A stretch of 64,000 bases of DNA from Pampus argenteus. Taxonomy: Eukaryota > Chordata > Actinopteri > Scombriformes > Stromateidae. Each line of letters opens with the position of its first letter. Within the stretch, counting starts at the first letter, position 1. The translations under genes were made by a program, and so were the position numbers. Location: the NCBI GenBank assembly GCA_036937835.1, contig CM072877.1, forward strand, positions 5,250,001 to 5,314,000. The letters are read 5' to 3'. A model generated the notes under the pieces. It ran no database searches and had not been told where the DNA came from. It was given only the letters and a program-made list of their open reading frames with translations. Positions 1-12,081 of the stretch are shown here, in pieces.

Positions 1-3000
1 ATTTTTGGTACTGGCACTGCTGGGGCTGGCGTTGCTGCTGGTGGCGCTGCTGGTGCTGGTCCCATTTCTCTTCTTGGGGGTTACTTCTTCAATACAGAGA
101 CACAGTTAATGGCAATGCTATAGGCATATAGTAGCTATGAGAATGTATATTGCTAAAACTGCTAATATATTAACTAATAATTTACCACTTCTTTAAACTC
201 TAAATCTACTTATGCTTAAATTAAAAACCTTCAAGAAATAGTTTAACTTGATCTGTCTAAGTCAGTCACCTCTGCTGGTGTTTACTTTGGGAAGTGTGAT
301 TATAGTCTTTCCTGTTGAAGATGAAGAGCTGCAGGAACTCTGGTTGGGCTTTGAGGGCCTCTGCCACTCTTTGGGTAATATCCAGTTTACTTTCTTCTGG
401 ACACCTTTCACAGACACACAAATGTCTCCGTGATTGCTGGTACTGGTGCAGGCGCTGGTGTTGCTCATGGTGGTGCTGGCATCGATAGTGCTGGCATTGT
501 TGGCACCGGCACTTCTTGTGATGCCACTGCTGGTACTGGCACAGTTGCTGGTGCTGCTGATGCTGGGGTTGCTGGTGCTGGGACTGGTTCTGTATCTCTT
601 CGTGGGGGTCTCTTCTTCAGTATTGGCTTTTCTTTTGCCTCCTCTTGTGTCAACCCCCTCAAAACCTACACAGCTGGGTTCAACAGTATCAGTGGTATTG
701 GAGCTGTGTCTATTCTCTATGGCCTCCTTGCTGGTGCTGTTGGTACTGCTGCTGCCGGTGTTGGCATTGGTGCTGGTGTTGGTGCTGGCGTTGGTGCTGC
801 TGCTCGCACTGGTCCTCCTCTCAATGACTGCCTCAGTCCTATTGCTCGTGTTATCTAGATGTAAGAAGAACACAGTTAAAATCATAGAATTCTTGATTGC
901 ATGAATACTTATTGTGCTAACTACACTGGCACATCTTAAACACTAGAATTCCAGGGGAAGTTCCAGCTATTTCAAACTCATTTTGAGCATGTTTCAAAAC
1001 AATTCAGTTAAAAATTCATAAAATTAACACTGACTTAATGAACAAAAAACATACCCTGAATCCTATCCTGAGTGTCTGCAGGAACTGAATTGTTGGTTGA
1101 TGACTCTGTTCCATGTGAATTATTATGAAACCAAGGGTGCAACTTGAGCTGCTGCAGGGTGGCACGCCTATCAGGGTTTTTCTTCAGGCACAGTTGCAAG
1201 AAGTTGAGACAGTCTGGAATGAAGTAGAGGAAACACATTAAACATTATAGTGACTGCTGACGTGATCCATGGGATAACTAAGTTATATAATTGCGTCTGT
1301 CAGCTTGTTTTAGATTGTAAACATGGAGAATTCTTTGCAATGTATCTTACCTTGGGATAGCTGTATTCCTGCATAACTGCTGATTTGCATTTTGCCACAC
1401 AGTATGCCCATGGTGCTACCAGTGAAACCATGCAGCATACGGTATAGCAGTGCTCCTAGCTGCCATACTGTAGTGGGACCAGCCTTGTAGCATCCATATG
1501 CATACCATTCTGGAGGGCTAGATGCAAGGGCACCTGGAATACACAGAAAGACAGAATGAAGAGGAGTTCTATTCAAACATGAGAGTAATTATACCAGAAA
1601 CTGGCCAATGAGTGAAGAGCAAAAGTCAGATATCATACCAGAGAACATATGGTGGGAATTCTCCTGAATTAAACTTCCGCATTCCAAGTTGAATATGCGG
1701 ATACGCTGGAATGTGGACCCAGTTTCAAGCAGCAGGTTTCCTGAAAGGATGTCCCGGTGAAATACACCTTTAGAGTGCATGTCAATACTTGCATCCACCA
1801 ACTGATTCAGGTAGACCTGAGATAGAAACAAAGAGAAACAAATGAGCTGGTGAGTGTGTGTGAAACAATAGCAAAACTAAAACAAAATTCAGACTAGTAT
1901 AGACAATATGACTGCTGTCACAAGAAAAAGGTTTGGAGCGAGTCCTTAAATTTTTGTGCACTTTTTCGGGCATGAAATAGCAAAGACATGTAATACTACT
2001 GGGACCAAAACTGAGTATGCTCACATGCAAACAAGAAAAAACTTCATTTTTCTGAACTTTGCAAGCACACACAGACAACTTCAGTACCTTAGCCTCTTCT
2101 TCCTTAATAGTGCCTCCCCAGGAATCAAGGTACTTTGTGAAGGTCACAGATGAAACCGGTCTTTCCATGACAATGATGAGCACCTTATCCAGATAGTACC
2201 AGTCCAAGAGGGAGAGAGCAGCAGACTTTCCGACTGACTTTGGTCCTCCTGCAGCTCTCTGCATGAGGGACACTTCCACAGGGATCCCAAACACCTGAGA
2301 ATCCAAAATAATAATAATAATAAAAGTGATTCTCATACGTTGTCCTCATACGTGATAAAGAGAAGTTCAACATTCAGATGATAGTGCGGGTGAATTTACT
2401 CACATGCATTTCATATACCACATGTTGTCCTTGGGTGTGTTTGATAGCCACCTATGAGACAAAAACAAAATAACACTGGTTTAAACTCTCTGAGGATGTG
2501 GGGAATGATTCATTGTGTATATGTGTGTGTATGGGAGAGGAACGTGTATGTGATACTTACTGGGAAACGATCCCTTTTACGGCAGCCGGAATATATTTCT
2601 CCACAACCTGCTTGTCCGATCAGGCGGAGCTGCAAATACTTTGCTTCAAAATCAGCTGCAGAAAGACACAGATATTGGTGATGCTATAGGCCTACAGTAG
2701 CTATGAGAAATATATTACTAATACCACTACTTCCTACTCTAAACCTTCTTATGCTTAGATTAATCATGAACCTTGAAAAAATAGTTGAAAATTAAAAGAT
2801 TAAGACCACTCCCAGGCAATCTTCTCATCTATCTCTTGGCAAGACAGTCAATGCGTCTTAAACTGTTTATTTAAAGGAGCGTTTCAGATTATTTTCAAGT
2901 CTATGACAATATCTCGCCCACATGCACACATCAAAATAGTTACTAGTCACTGTAATCTTTCTAATAAATAAAATATTACCAATACCACTACTTCTAGCTC

Positions 3001-4080
3001 TAACCCTTTTTATGCTTAGATTAATCATAATTTTATTTTTGGTACTAAAAAGAAAAATACCAACTTGATCTGTCTAACTCACTAACCTCTGCTGGTGTTC
3101 ACTGTGTTTGCAGTCATCCTTGTTGAAGATGAAGAGGCACAGCTGATACTGGTGCCAGCATTGTTGGTACTGAGGCCGGCATTGCTGGTGCTAGGGCCAG
3201 CGTTGCTGGTGCTGGGCCGAGCGTTGCTGGTGCTGGGCCAAGCGTTGCTGGTACAGGTGTCGGTATTATTGGTACTAGGGCCATTGTTGCTGGTACTGGG
3301 GCCAGCGTTGCTGGAGCAAGGCCCAGCGTTGCTCGTGCTGTGGTTGATGCGTAACGCAGTTCTGTACATCTCGTCTAGATAAAAGAAGAAGCCAATGAAT
3401 ATCTTAATCTGCACTAACAATACTGACACATTTTTGGCCACTGTCAGATCAATCCATCCCAACCAAATATTGAACCCATTTTCAAAAAAACATACTCTGA
3501 ATACTGTCTGCAGAGGCCGAAATGTTGGTTAATGACATTGTTACATGTAAATTACAACAAAGTCACGAATCATAAATAATATATTAGGTAATATATTAAA
3601 TATCCTGGAGCCATATAAATCCACATCATGGGTTATCATGTAAAAGAGTCTCACCTAAATCCCTCTGAAGTCCTAGAGGGTCCCTAGAGTCAATCAACAA
3701 CTGTATGGCACTGGTACTGCTGGTGTCGACGTAGATGGTACTGTCATTGCTGTTGGTACTGGTGACAGCGTTGTTGGTACTGGTGCCAGCATAGTTGGTA
3801 CTGGTGTCGATGTTGCTGGTACTAATGTCAGCGTTGTTGGTACTGGTGTCGATGTTGCTAGTACTTGTGCTGACATTGCTGGTACTTGTGTCGATGTTGC
3901 TGGTACTTGTGTCAGCGTTGTTGTTACTGCTGCCAGCAGTGTTGGTACTGGTGCAGGCAATGCTGGCACTGGTGCCAGTGTAGCTGGCATTTTTGCCGGC
4001 GCCGCTGGTACTGCTGCTGGCATTGCTGGTAATGGGGCTGATACCACCCACAATGCCTGACTCAGTGCTGTTACTCTCGT
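1..4080 (-). CDS. Pim-like kinase unit P1 (3' end beyond window)
   Basis: Inferred minus-strand exons, 5' to 3': Ser/Thr/Asn-rich exon 3655-4080; short ATG-containing exon 3496-3538; Ser/Thr-rich exon 3087-3374; kinase exons K1 2561-2655, K2 2404-2451, K3 2088-2294, K4 1639-1816, K5 1351-1533, K6 1055-1213; low-complexity tail exon 270-854; start of the terminal exon at 86, running off the window. Splice sites are GT-AG and phases match from K1 to the tail exon. Family resemblance to Pim Ser/Thr kinases is direct: glycine loop IGQAGCGEIYSG, VAIKH, a LLDW stretch, ERP hinge, HRD, SPPEW and TVWQLGALLY. The HRD motif reads HRDILSGN, lacking the usual lysine, and DFG is replaced by LEC, so catalysis is doubtful. 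The low-complexity exons are predicted disordered. The start codon is uncertain: the first exon has no clear ATG, and the ATG at 3536-3538 is only a candidate. Confidence 0.62.
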
Positions 4081-4123
4081 CTAGATAAAAGAAGAAGACA
4101 TTGAAAATCTTAATATACGCTAA

Positions 4124-5247
4124 CTATACTGGCATATTTTTGGCCACTGTCAGATCAATCCATCCCAACCAAATATTGAACCTGTTTGTGCTGGCATTTT
4201 TGGTGCTGGCACTGCTGGTGCTGGGGTTGCTGCTGGTGGCACAGCTGATGCTGGCAATGCTGGTGCTGGCACTACTGTTGCTGCTGGTGCTGGCACAGCT
4301 GGTGCTGGCACTGGCACTGCTGGTGCTGGCATTGTTAGTGCTGGGGTTGCTGCTGGTGGCGCTGCTGGTACTGGCACTGCTGGTGCTGGCAATGCTGGTG
4401 CTGGCACTGCTGGTGCTGGCATTATTGGTACTGGCACTGCTGGTGCTGGGGTTGCTGCTGGTGGCGCTGCTGTTGCTGCTGGTGCTGTTACTACTGGTGC
4501 TGATACTGGCCCTGTATCTCTTCTTGGGGCTCTCTTGTTCAGCGATGGCTTTTCTTTTGCTGCTGGTGCTGGCATTGTTGGTGCTGGCACTGCTGGTGCT
4601 GGCATTTTTGGTGCTGGCACTGGTGGTGCTGGGGTTGCTGCTGGTGGCACAGCTGGTGCTGGCAATGTTGGTGCTGGCACTACTGTTGCTGCTAGTGCTG
4701 TTACTACTGGTGCTGATACTGGCCCTGTATCTCTTTTTCAGGCACTCTTGTTCAGCGATAGATTTTCTTTTGCTGCCGGCTCTGATGTTGGTAGTGCCTG
4801 CATAGCTGGTGCTGGCATTGTTGGTGCTGGCACTGCTGGTGCTGGGTTTGCTGCTGGTGGCACTGCTGGTGCTGGCACAGCTGGTGCTGGCATTGTTAGT
4901 GCTGGGGTTGCTGCTGGTGGTGCTGCTGGTACTGGCAATGCTGGTGCTGGCACTGCTGGTGCTGGCATTATTGGTACTGGCAATGCTGGTACTGGGGTTG
5001 CTGCTGGTGGCGCTGCTGGTACTGGCACAGCTGGTGCTGGCATTGTTGGTGCTGGCAATGCTGGTGCTGGGGTTGCTGCTGGTGGCGCTGCTGGTACTGG
5101 CACAGCTGGTGCTAGCAATGCTGTTGCTGGCAATGCTGATGATGGCATTGTTGGTGCTGGCATTTTTGGTACTGGCACTGCTGGGGCTGGGGTTGCTGCT
5201 GGTGGCGCTGCTGGTGCTGGTCCCATTTCTCTTCTTGGGGGTTACTT
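4124..5247 (-). CDS. P2 terminal low-complexity exon with two NLS-like motifs
   Basis: This 1124 bp block is built from degenerate hexamer-like repeats (gctggt/gctggc on the plus strand). All frames look open over long stretches, which gives Leu/Val-, Gly/Ala- and Pro/Ala-rich shadow frames. I choose the Ser/Thr/Asn frame because the tail exon at 5435 leaves one base, a minus-strand AG lies just before 5247, and 1 + 1124 bases make exactly 375 codons ending in TAG. Two interruptions of the repeat, near 4520-4558 and 4735-4771, both encode KRK-x(8-9)-KKRYR-type basic clusters in this same frame. That would be unlikely in a wrong frame. The last residues, FNIWLGWIDLTVAKN, also occur in intron-like sequence elsewhere in the array, so the true 3' end remains uncertain. 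Confidence 0.5.
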
Positions 5248-8200
5248 CTTCAATACAGAGACACAGTTAATGGCAATGCTATAGGCATATAGTAGCTATG
5301 AGAATGTATATTGCTAATACTGCTAATATATTAACTAATATTTTACCACTTCTTTAAACTCTAAATCTACTTATGCTTAAATTAATCATGAACCTTCAAG
5401 AAATAGTTTAACTTGATCTGTCTAAGTCAGTCACCTCTGCTGGTGTTTACTTTGGGAAGTGTGATTATAGTCTTTCCTGTTGAAGATGAAGAGCTGCAGG
5501 AACTCTGGTTGGGCTTTGAGGGCCTCTGCCACTCTTTGGGTAATATCCAGTTTACTTTCTTCTGGACACCTTTCACAGACACACAAATGTCTCTGTGATT
5601 GCTGGTACTGGTGCAGGCGCTGGTGTTGCTCATGGTGGTGCTGGCATCGATAGTGCTGGCATTGTTGGCACCGGCACTTCTTGTGATGCCACTGCTGGTA
5701 CTGGCACAGTTGCTGGTGCTGCTGATGCTGGGGTTGCTGGTGGTGGCATTGCTGGTGCTGGGACTGGTTCTGTATCTCTTCGTGGGGGTCTCTTCTTCAG
5801 TATTGGCTTTTCTTTTGCCTCCTCTTGTGTCAACCCCCTCAAAACCTACACAGCTGGGTTCAACAGTATCAGTGGTATTGGAGCTGTGTCTATTCTCTAT
5901 GGCCTCCTTGCTGGTGCTGTTGGTACTGCTGCTGCCGGTGTTGGCATTGGTGCTGGTGTTGGTGCTGGCGTTGGTGCTGCTGCTCGCACTGGTCCTCCTC
6001 TCAATGACTGCCTCAGTCCTATTGCTCGTGTTATCTAGATGTAAGAAGAACACAGTTAAAATCATAGAATTCTTGATTGCATGAATACTTATTGTGCTAA
6101 CTACACTGGCACATCTTAAACACTAGAATTCCAGGGGAAGTTCCAGCTATTTCAAACAAATTTTGAGCATGTTTCAAAACAATTCAGTTAAAAATTCATA
6201 AAATTAACACTGACTTAATGAACAAAAAACATACCCTGAATCCTATCCTGAGTGTCTGCAGGAACTAAATTGTTGGTTGATGACTCTGTTCCATGTGAAT
6301 TATTATGAAACCAAGGGTGCAACTTGAGCTGCTGCAGGGTGGCACGCCTATCAGGGTTTTTCTTCAGGCACAGTTGCAAGAAGTTGAGACAGTCTGGAAT
6401 GAAGTAGAGGAAACACATTAAACATTATAGTGACTGCTGACGTGATCCATGGGATAACTAAGTTATATAATTGCGTCTGTCAGCTTGTTTTAGATTGTAA
6501 ACATGGAGAATGACAACATGAAGTTAATATCCAATTAAAGATAGATCCTAAAAGGACCCGTTTTGCTAATTTCCAGCTCTATATGTTTATTCTAGACTCT
6601 GCTAAAGTCTTCTATCTCTGCATGTTTCACAGTTAAAAATAACTCCTTATTAATTTTTGACTGGCACTTTTTGCAGTCCCTCAGTTCCATGTCTGTATGA
6701 AACAGGTCGCTTTCGCTCCTGTCTTTTTAAGGCCCACCTCCCCCTCCCAATGAGCCCACTGTTGTTATTGGTTAGCTTCCGGAAGTTGCATCATGGCATA
6801 CTTCTTTGCAATGTATCTTACCTTGGGATAGCTGTATTCCTGCATAACTGCTGATTTGCATTTTGCCACACAGTATGCCCATGGTGCTACCAGTGAAACC
6901 ATGCAGCATACGGTATAGCAGTGCTCCTAGCTGCCATACTGTAGTGGGACCAGCCTTGTAGCATCCATATGCATACCATTCTGGAGGGCTAGATGCAAGG
7001 GCACCTGGAATACACAGAAAGACAGAATGAAGAGGAGTTCTATTCAAACATGAGAGTAATTATACCAGAAACTGGCCAATGAGTGAAGAGCAAAAGTCAG
7101 ATATCATACCAGAGAACATATGGTGGGAATTCTCCTGAATTAAACTTCCGCATTCCAAGTTGAATATGCGGATACGCTGGAATGTGGACCCAGTTTCAAG
7201 CAGCAGGTTTCCTGAATGGATGTCCCGGTGAAATACACCTTTAGAGTGCATGTCAATACTTGCATCCACCAACTGATTCAGGTAGACCTGAGATAGAAAC
7301 AAAGAGAAACAAATGAGCTGGTGAGTGTGTGTGAAACAATAGCAAAACTAAAACAAAATTCAGACTAGTATAGACAATATGACTGCTGTCACGAGAAAAA
7401 GGTTTGGAGCGAGTCCTTAAATTTTTGTGCACTTTTTCGGGCATGAAACAGCAAAGACATGTAATACTACTGGGACCAAAACTGAGTATGCTCACATGCA
7501 AACAAGAAAAAACTTCATTTTTCTGAACTTTGCAAGCACACACAGACAACTTCAGTACCTTAGCCTCTTCTTCCTTAATAGTGCCTCCCCAGGAATCAAG
7601 GTACTTTGTGAAGGTCACAGATGAAACCGGTCTTTCCATGACAATGATGAGCACCTTATCCAGATAGTACCAGTCCAAGAGGGAGAGAGCAGCAGACTTT
7701 CCGACTGACTTTGGTCCTCCTGCAGCTCTCTGCATGAGGGACACTTCCACAGGGATCCCAAACACCTGAGAATCCAAAATAATAATAATAATAAAAGTGA
7801 TTCTCATACGTTGTCCTCATACGTGATAAAGAGAAGTTCAACATTCAGATGATAGTGCGGGTGAATTTACTCACATGCATTTCATATACCACATGTTGTC
7901 CTTGGGTGTGTTTGATAGCCACCTATGAGACAAAAACAAAATAACACTGGTTTAAACTCTCTGAGGATGTGGGGAATGATTCATTGTGTATATGTGTGTG
8001 TATGGGAGAGGAACGTGTATGTGATACTTACTGGGAAACGATCCCTTTTACGGCGGCCGGAATATATTTCTCCACAACCTGCTTGTACGATCAGGCGGAG
8101 CTGCAAATACTTTGCTTCAAAATCAGCTGCAGAAAGACACAGATATTGGTGATGCTATAGGCCTACAGTAGCTATGAGAAATATATTACTAATACCACTA

Positions 8201-9530
8201 CTTCCTACTCTAAACCTTCTTATGCTTAGATTATCCATGAACCTTGAAAAAATAGTTGAAAATTAAAAGATTAAGACCACTCCCAGGCAATCTTCTCATC
8301 TATCTCTTGGCAAGACAGTCAATGCGTCTTAAACTGTTTATTTAAAGGAGAGTTTCAGATTATTTTCAAGTCTATGACAATATCTCACCCACATGCACAC
8401 ATCAAAATAGTTACTGGTCACTGTAATCTTTCTAATAAATAAAATATTACCAATACCACTACTTCTAGCTCTAACCCTTTTTATGCTTAGATTAATCATA
8501 ATTTTATTTTTGGTACTAAAAAGAAAAATACCAACTTGATCTGTCTAACTCACTAACCTCTGCTGGTGTTCACTGTGTTTGCAGTCATCCTTGTTGAAGA
8601 TGAAGAGGCACAGCTGATACTGGTGCCAGCATTGTTGGTACTGAGGCCGGCATTGCTGGTGCTGGGCCGAGCGTTGCTGGTACAGGTGTCGGTATTATTG
8701 GTACTAGGGCCGGCGTTGCTGGTGCTAGGGCCATTGTTGCTGGTACTGGGGCCAGCGTTGCTGGAGCAAGGCCCAGCGTTGCTCGTGCTGTGGTTGATGC
8801 GTAACGCAGTTCTGTACATCTCGTCTAGATAAAAGAAGAAGCCAATGAATATCTTAATCTGCACTAACAATACTGACACATTTTTGGCCACTGTCAGATC
8901 AATCCATCCCAACCAAATATTGAACCCATTTTCAAAAAAACATACTCTGAATACTGTCTGCAGAGGCCGAAATGTTGGTTAATGACATTGTTACATGTAA
9001 ATTACAACAAAGTCACGGATCATAAATAATATATTAAGTAATATATTAAATATCCTGGAGCCATATAAATCCACATCATGGGTTATCATGTAAAAGAGTC
9101 TCACCTAAATCCCTCTGAAGTCCCAGAGGGTCCCTAGAGTCAATCAACAACTGTATGGCACTGGTACTGCTGGTGTCGACGTAGATGGTACTGTCATCGT
9201 TGTTGGTACTGGTGTCAGCGTTGTTGGTACTGGTGCCAGCATTGTTGGTACTGGTGTCGATGTTGCTGGTACTAATGCCAGCGTTGTTGGTACTGGTGTT
9301 GATGTTGCTAGTACTTGTGCTGACATTGCTGGTACTTGTGTCGATGTTGCTGGTACTTGTGTCAGCGTTGTTGTTACTGCTGCCAGCAGTGTTGGTACTG
9401 GTGCAGGCAATGCTGGCACTGGTGCCAGTGTAGCTGGCATTTTTGCCGGCGCCGCTGGTACTGCTGCTGGCATTGCTGGTAATGGGGCTGATACCACCCA
9501 CAATGCCTGACTCAGTGCTGTTACTCTCGT
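4124..9530 (-). CDS. Pim-like kinase unit P2, complete copy
   Basis: Inferred exons 5' to 3': 9105-9530 (Ser/Thr/Asn-rich, ATG not seen); 8946-8988 (contains ATG); 8558-8824; K1 8032-8126; K2 7875-7922; K3 7559-7765; K4 7110-7287; K5 6822-7004; K6 6235-6393; tail exon 5435-6034; terminal exon 4124-5247 ending in TAG at 4124-4126. Counting from the ATG at 8986-8988 the exons sum to 2904 bp, exactly 968 codons, which supports the splice phases. K4 reads HRDIHSGN (lysine replaced by His) and the DFG position reads LEC. The tail exon ends with a conserved WILPKEWQRPSKP block. The terminal exon is a long Ser/Thr/Asn/Ala repeat ending in FNIWLGWIDLTVAKNMPV. Compared with P1 there is a 291 bp extra intron segment at 6512-6802. 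Likely a nuclear or cytosolic non-catalytic kinase-like protein; the function is unknown. Confidence 0.6.
6512..6802. other. 291 bp intronic segment present in P2, absent from P1
   Basis: Between K6 and K5, P2 carries 291 bp that P1 lacks at 1331/1332. The identical segment is at 14507-14797 in P4. No terminal inverted repeats or target-site duplication are visible, and a single base of microhomology exists at the P1 junction. A deletion in P1 is therefore more likely than two insertions. Confidence 0.6.
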
Positions 9531-9721
9531 CTAGATAAAAGAAGAAGACATTGAAAATCTTAATATACGCTAACTATACTGGCACATTTTTGGCCACTGT
9601 CAGATCAATCCATCCCAACCAAATATTGAACCTGTTTGTGCTGGCATTTTTGGTGCTGGCACTGCTGGTGCTGGGGTTGCTGCTGGTGGCACAGCTGGTG
9701 CTGGCAATGCTGGTGCTGGCA

Positions 9722-12081
9722 CTACTGTTGCAGCAGGTTTCCTGAAAGGATGTCCCGGTGAAATACACCTTTAGAGTGCATGTCAATACTTGCATCCACC
9801 AACTGATTCAGGTAGACCTGAGATAGAAACAAAGAGAAACAAATGAGCTGGTGAGTGTGTGTGAAACAATAGCAAAACTAAAACAAAATTCAGACTAGTA
9901 TAGACAATATGACTGCTGTCACAAGAAAAAGGTTTGGAGCGAGTCCTTAAATTTTTGTGCACTTTTTCGGGCATGAAATAGCAAAGACATGTAATACTAC
10001 TGGGACCAAAACTGAGTATGCTCACATGCAAACAAGAAAAAACTTCATTTTTCTGAACTTTGCAAGCACACACAGACAACTTCAGTACCTTAGCCTCTTC
10101 TTCCTTAATAGTGCCTCCCCAGGAATCAAGGTACTTTGTGAAGGTCACAGATGAAACCGGTCTTTCCATGACAATGATGAGCACCTTATCCAGATAGTAC
10201 CAGTCCAAGAGGGAGAGAGCAGCAGACTTTCCGACTGACTTTGGTCCTCCTGCAGCTCTCTGCATGAGGGACACTTCCACAGGGATCCCAAACACCTGAG
10301 AATCCAAAATAATAATAATAATAAAAGTGATTCTCATACGTTGTCCTCATACGTGATAAAGAGAAGTTCAACATTCAGATGATAGTGCGGGTGAATTTAC
10401 TCACATGCATTTCATATACCACATGTTGTCCTTGGGTGTGTTTGATAGCCACCTATGAGACAAAAACAAAATAACACTGGTTTAAACTCTCTGAGGATGT
10501 GGGGAATGATTCATTGTGTATATGTGTGTGTATGGGAGAGGAACGTGTATGTGATACTTACTGGGAAACGATCCCTTTTACGGCAGCCGGAATATATTTC
10601 TCCACAACCTGCTTGTCCGATCAGGCGGAGCTGCAAATACTTTGCTTCAAAATCAGCTGCAGAAAGACACAGATATTGGTGATGCTATAGGCCTACAGTA
10701 GCTATGAGAAATATATTACTAATACCACTACTTCCTACTCTAAACCTTCTTATGCTTAGATTAATCATGAACCTTGAAAAAATAGTTGAAAATTAAAAGA
10801 TTAAGACCACTCCCAGGCAATCTTCTCATCTATCTCTTGGCAAGACAGTCAATGCGTCTTAAACTGTTTATTTAAAGGAGCGTTTCAGATTATTTTCAAG
10901 TCTATGACAATATCTCGCCCACATGCACACATCAAGATAGTTACTAGTCACTGTAATCTTTCTAATAAATAAAATATTACCAATACCACTACTTCTAGCT
11001 CTAACCCTTTTTATGCTTAGATTAATCATAATTTTATTTTTGGTACTAAAAAGAAAAATACCAACTTGATCTGTCTAACTCACTAACCTCTGCTGGTGTT
11101 CACTGTGTTTGCAGTCATCCTTGTTGAAGATGAAGAGGCACAGCTGATACTGGTGCCAGCATTGTTGGTACTGAGGCCGGCATTGCTGGTGCTAGGGCCA
11201 GCGTTGCTGGTGCTGGGCCGAGCGTTGCTGGTGCTGGGCCAAGCGTTGCTGGTACAGGTGTCGGTATTATTGGTACTAGGGCCATTGTTGCTGGTACTGG
11301 GGCCAGCGTTGCTGGAGCAAGGCCCAGCGTTGCTCGTGCTGTGGTTGATGCGTAACGCAGTTCTGTACATCTCGTCTAGATAAAAGAAGAAGCCAATGAA
11401 TATCTTAATCTGCACTAACAATACTGACACATTTTTGGCCACTGTCAGATCAATCCATCCCAACCAAATATTGAACCCATTTTCAAAAAAACATACTCTG
11501 AATACTGTCTGCAGAGGCCGAAATGTTGGTTAATGACATTGTTACATGTAAATTACAACAAAGTCACGAATCATAAATAATATATTAGGTAATATATTAA
11601 ATATCCTGGAGCCATATAAATCCACATCATGGGTTATCATGTAAAAGAGTCTCACCTAAATCCCTCTGAAGTCCTAGAGGGTCCCTAGAGTCAATCAACA
11701 ACTGTATGGCACTGGTACTGCTGGTGTCGACGTAGATGGTACTGTCATTGCTGTTGGTACTGGTGACAGCGTTGTTGGTACTGGTGCCAGCATAGTTGGT
11801 ACTGGTGTCGATGTTGCTGGTACTAATGTCAGCGTTGTTGGTACTGGTGTCGATGTTGCTAGTACTTGTGCTGACATTGCTGGTACTTGTGTCAATGTTG
11901 CTGGTACTTGTGTCAGCGTTGTTGTTACTGCTGCCAGCAGTGTTGGTACTGGTGCAGGCAATGCTGGCACTGGTGCCAGTGTAGCTGGCATTTTTGCCGG
12001 CGCCGCTGGTACTGCTGCTGGCATTGCTGGTAATGGGGCTGATACCACCCACAATGCCTGACTCAGTGCTGTTACTCTCGT
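9722..12081 (-). pseudogene. Pim-like kinase unit P3, truncated by chimeric junction
   Basis: Exons parallel P1 at an offset of 8001 bp: 11656-12081, 11497-11539, 11088-11375, K1 10562-10656, K2 10405-10452, K3 10089-10295, and the first part of K4 to about 9731. There the kinase sequence, just after HRDILSGNLL, is joined to the middle of a low-complexity terminal exon and hits TAG at 9722-9724. Everything C-terminal to the catalytic loop (activation segment, PPEW, helices F to I) is missing. The rest of the unit P2-type terminal exon (9574-9730) follows directly. A truncated N-lobe protein could still be made, but as a kinase-fold protein this copy is broken. Confidence 0.7.

Noticed and set aside
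3095..3382. Possible CRISPR-like array of short repeats
   Set aside because: The repeats are degenerate, without spacers of constant length, and the sequence is from a vertebrate; they encode the Ser/Thr/Asn repeats.
3496..3538. Short ATG exon (MSLTNISASADSIQ) as a certain start of each kinase unit
   Set aside because: It resembles a duplicated 3' end of kinase exon K6, so it may be a relic. I keep it only as a candidate start.
4101..5284. Long plus-strand Leu/Val-rich and Gly/Ala-rich open frames, and minus-strand Pro/Ala-rich frames, over the low-complexity blocks (also near 430-900, 9185-9433, 12102-13279, 16522-16956)
   Set aside because: They are shadows of a hexamer-like repeat that is open in several frames. 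Only the minus-strand Ser/Thr/Asn frame joins neighbouring exons in phase and contains the repeated basic motifs.
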